From assembly GCA_036323355.1 (NCBI GenBank), contig AP028876.1:3286001-3350000 (forward strand): a stretch of 64,000 nucleotides of DNA, given 5' to 3'. The position numbers and the translations under genes were made by a program. The stretch is from Gottschalkiaceae bacterium SANA. Its GTDB lineage: Bacteria > Bacillota > Clostridia > Tissierellales > GPF-1. The notes below the pieces were generated by a model that made no database searches, was not told the origin of the DNA, and saw only the letters and a program-made list of their open reading frames with translations. This document shows, piece after piece, positions 62,014 through 64,000 of this stretch. Position 1 is the first letter of the stretch; every line of letters begins with the position of its first letter.

Positions 62014-62820
62014 CTAATAATTCTCAATGCTGATTTTTTTCACGTGAATCATAGGAAGCGAGACAATGCGACTTCCTGTTTCCCGAAATTTTTCTGGATC
62101 ATCGCTTACAAAAAAACGATACTCCGCTGCATCCGTGCGATCTGCCAAAAGTCCCTGTGACGCTAGTTGCGCCTGGACGGCCAAAGCCGTCTCTTTCGCC
62201 GGGTTGACCAATCGAACCTCTTTGCCCATCACCCTTCGAAGGGTTGTCTCCAGAATCGGATAATGGGTACACCCCATAACCATGGTGTCCACCTTTGCCG
62301 CCTTCATCTCAGTCAAATATTTTTCCGCTGTTAGCCGAGCAATCTCCGTATCCTGCCAGCCTTCTTCCACAATTTGAACAAAGAGTGGGCAAGGGATTGA
62401 TTCGATTTCCGCTTCAGGCAGCATGCGTCGAATCGCTTCTTGATAAGCCCCAGAACGGACAGTACCCGTCGTTCCAATCACGCCAATCTTCCCCTTCTCG
62501 CTTTCTCGAACAGCGCCCTTGGCTCCTGGCTCCACAACCCCGACCATAGGAATGTCAAATAAGTCCGCAACCTCTGGTACCGCCAGTGCGCTGGCCGTAT
62601 TGCAAGCGACAACAATCGCTTTGACGTGATGTCTCATTAAAAATCGAATATTTTGTTTGGAATATTTGATGATGGTTTCTTTCGACTTGGTCCCATAGGG
62701 AATCCGAGCTGTGTCTCCAAAGTAAATCAAATTTTCCTTTGGCAACACCTTTCTCAACTCCTTAACTACGGTCAATCCACCAAATCCAGAATCAAAAATT
62801 CCGATCGCTTGGTTATTCAT
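62014..62820 (-). CDS. murI: Glutamate racemase
   Basis: A 268-residue cytoplasmic enzyme that makes D-glutamate for peptidoglycan. The active-site segment IGIFDSGFGGLTV (Asp10, Ser11) and the two catalytic cysteines, Cys73 (VACNTASALA) and Cys184 (MGCTHYPIL), are present, as are FGDTARIPYG and GVVEPGA. Its start overlaps the gntR stop by 4 bp, so translation is coupled. Confidence 0.97.
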   Translation of the reverse strand: MNNQAIGIFDSGFGGLTVVKELRKVLPKENLIYFGDTARIPYGTKSKETIIKYSKQNIRFLMRHHVKAIVVACNTASALAVPEVADLFDIPMVGVVEPGAKGAVRESEKGKIGVIGTTGTVRSGAYQEAIRRMLPEAEIESIPCPLFVQIVEEGWQDTEIARLTAEKYLTEMKAAKVDTMVMGCTHYPILETTLRRVMGKEVRLVNPAKETALAVQAQLASQGLLADRTDAAEYRFFVSDDPEKFRETGSRIVSLPMIHVKKISIENY

Positions 62821-63494
62821 TCTTCATTCCTCATTTTTTTATATTGTCTTGCGCCCTCTAAAATCAATGACTTTACGGATTTCATATGGCTGATCATGGC
62901 TCTTCTCGTCTCGTTAGGATCTCCCTTGATAAAAGCATTTAATATTCTCGTATGTTCCTCCGGTAAAGATGGCGCTTCAGCCGCATCATTTAAATAAACC
63001 ATACGAAATCGGTTCACCTGTTCCGACAAGTCTTCCAATATCTGAATTAATTGTTGATTTCTAGATGCCTGCCGAATAATCCGATGAAACTCCACATCTT
63101 TTTTCATTGCTTCTTTCATCTGATTGTTATCCATATAGGAGATAAAGGCTTGCAAACAAATTGCAAGGGCTTCTTGCTCCTCTTTTGAAATCCGAGTCGC
63201 GGCCAATTCCGCTGCTTTCCCTTCAAGGCACCCACGAATTTCCAAAATATTCTCCGTATCTTCCAAAGAAATTTCAGCAACATATACCCCTCTCCGAGGG
63301 CTAATGGTTACCAGACCAGCTTTCTCCAATTTTCGAATCGCTTCGCGCACTGGTGTGCGACTAACCCCCAAGGACTCAGCCAGCTGAACTTCCATCAATC
63401 GCTCGCCAGGACGCAATTCGCCCGATTGAATAGCCGACCGAATATTCTCAAATACAACTTCCCTGAGCGGCTGATATTGTTCAATTTTCAACAT
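62817..63494 (-). CDS. GntR-family (FadR subfamily, FCD domain) transcription regulator
   Basis: A 225-residue regulator. The N-terminal winged helix (5-75) contains GELRPGERLMEVQLAESLGVSRTPVREAIRKLEKAGLV, and the C-terminal helical FCD ligand domain has ILEIRGCLEGKAAELAA and a metal-site-like DVEFHRIIRQAS. FCD regulators usually sense organic acids. It starts inside the end of ispE (14-bp overlap) with GAAGGAG upstream and overlaps murI by 4 bp. Target and effector unknown. Confidence 0.92.
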   Translation of the reverse strand: MLKIEQYQPLREVVFENIRSAIQSGELRPGERLMEVQLAESLGVSRTPVREAIRKLEKAGLVTISPRRGVYVAEISLEDTENILEIRGCLEGKAAELAATRISKEEQEALAICLQAFISYMDNNQMKEAMKKDVEFHRIIRQASRNQQLIQILEDLSEQVNRFRMVYLNDAAEAPSLPEEHTRILNAFIKGDPNETRRAMISHMKSVKSLILEGARQYKKMRNEE

Positions 63495-64000
63495 GAAAAT
63501 CTCTCCTTCTCGCAGTTTTTGACCGAATTACAACTGGATATTGCTCTTTTAATTCTTCAAACGCGCGATCCCGCTGATCCTCTGTCTTATAAATTCCAAA
63601 TACTGTCGGTCCGCTTCCGCTCATCATGGCAAAAACAGCGCCAGCTTCCATTAATTCTTCTTCAATTTTTTGAATCTCCGGGTACCACTGCACCGTAACC
63701 TCACGAAGACGATTTCCAGCCGTTTGTCGCATGGTTTCAAAATCCTGGTCTTGCCAGGCTTGAATCGCCTGATCTGTTTTTGGATGAAGAATGGTTCGAT
63801 TCGCATCCAAGGCTTCAAAAACCTCTTTCGTTGATACATGAATGCCTGGATTAATCAAAAGAATCGGCAGACTCGGCTGATCTGTAATTCGTCTCAGCCT
63901 TTCTCCAATTCCCTTGGCCCTCGCTGTTCCACCAAAAATACAAAATGGAACATCGGCACCGATTGTTAAGCCAATTCGAATTAATTGCTGCAGGCTAAGA
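63481..64000 (-). CDS. ispE: 4-diphosphocytidyl-2-C-methyl-D-erythritol kinase, 5'-truncated by window edge
   Basis: The minus-strand frame is open to the end of the window, so only the last ~172 residues are visible. IspE phosphorylates CDP-methylerythritol in the MEP isoprenoid pathway (GHMP kinase fold). The family motif GADVPFCIFGGTARAKGIGE is encoded at about 63894-63953; a GHMP C-terminal domain with AGAVFAMMSGSGPTVFGIYKT follows. The TTG at 63858 is internal, not a start. The 3' end overlaps the gntR gene by 14 bp. Confidence 0.93.
   Translation of the reverse strand, partial: LSLQQLIRIGLTIGADVPFCIFGGTARAKGIGERLRRITDQPSLPILLINPGIHVSTKEVFEALDANRTILHPKTDQAIQAWQDQDFETMRQTAGNRLREVTVQWYPEIQKIEEELMEAGAVFAMMSGSGPTVFGIYKTEDQRDRAFEELKEQYPVVIRSKTARRRDFHVEN

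Overview
The window looks like chromosome of a low-GC, monoderm-type member of the Clostridia (Firmicutes). Signs are strong AGGAGG-type ribosome binding sites, many UUCG-loop intrinsic terminators, SLH-domain S-layer proteins, a sigma-54/PRD-controlled mannose-family PTS, a DUF1934 protein, a C_GCAxxG_C_C protein, and the ispE-gntR-murI order. The genus cannot be fixed from the sequence. I see no rRNA, tRNA, transposase, phage or CRISPR. Most genes lie on the minus strand; the plus-strand genes are the HD-GYP fragment, the dga cluster (15.4-22.7 kb), the C_GCAxxG gene and one small SLH gene.

Layout. 0-5.4 kb: a 3' HD-GYP fragment (c-di-GMP turnover), then minus-strand CHAD, FAD/NAD(P) oxidoreductase, TraB-family and HtrA protease genes. 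5.5-15.3 kb: an envelope-efflux neighbourhood with MacA-like adaptor, MacB-like ATPase and permease, a TolC-like protein, and a two-component system on each side. Two unrelated tandem-repeat arrays (42 bp and 104 bp) sit directly at the stop codons of the TolC-like and permease genes. 15.4-22.7 kb: a complete D-glucosaminate-type system, with a sigma-54 activator (DgaR-like), EIIA/B/C/D, a PLP-dependent ammonia lyase and a KDGP aldolase, behind a clear -24/-12 promoter. 22.8-24.0 kb: tadA, a zinc-ribbon protein and a C_GCAxxG_C_C protein.

24.0-43.6 kb is an S-layer locus: four large paralogous SLH proteins, each with its own promoter. The most downstream-transcribed one forms an operon with a secreted Ig-like protein and two TolC-like proteins. 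pyrG, a secreted S41 protease and a mini SLH-only protein follow. The SLH gene at 36694-39570 has the most biased codon use and the richest upstream region, so it is probably the main S-layer protein (inference).

43.7-61.5 kb is the most unusual part: eight consecutive minus-strand genes, each beginning with a type IV (class III) prepilin leader but encoding proteins of 427-978 residues in three subfamilies. Most have their own terminator, and no pilus ATPase, platform protein or prepilin peptidase lies nearby. This reads as an expanded, modular family of giant pseudopilin-like surface proteins beside the S-layer locus. Paired TTACA/TTAAA-type hexamers spaced 10-11 bp occur upstream of several of these genes and of the main S-layer gene, hinting at shared control by an OmpR-type regulator. 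61.6-64 kb: DUF1934 protein, murI, a GntR/FCD regulator and the 3' part of ispE, apparently one overlapping operon.
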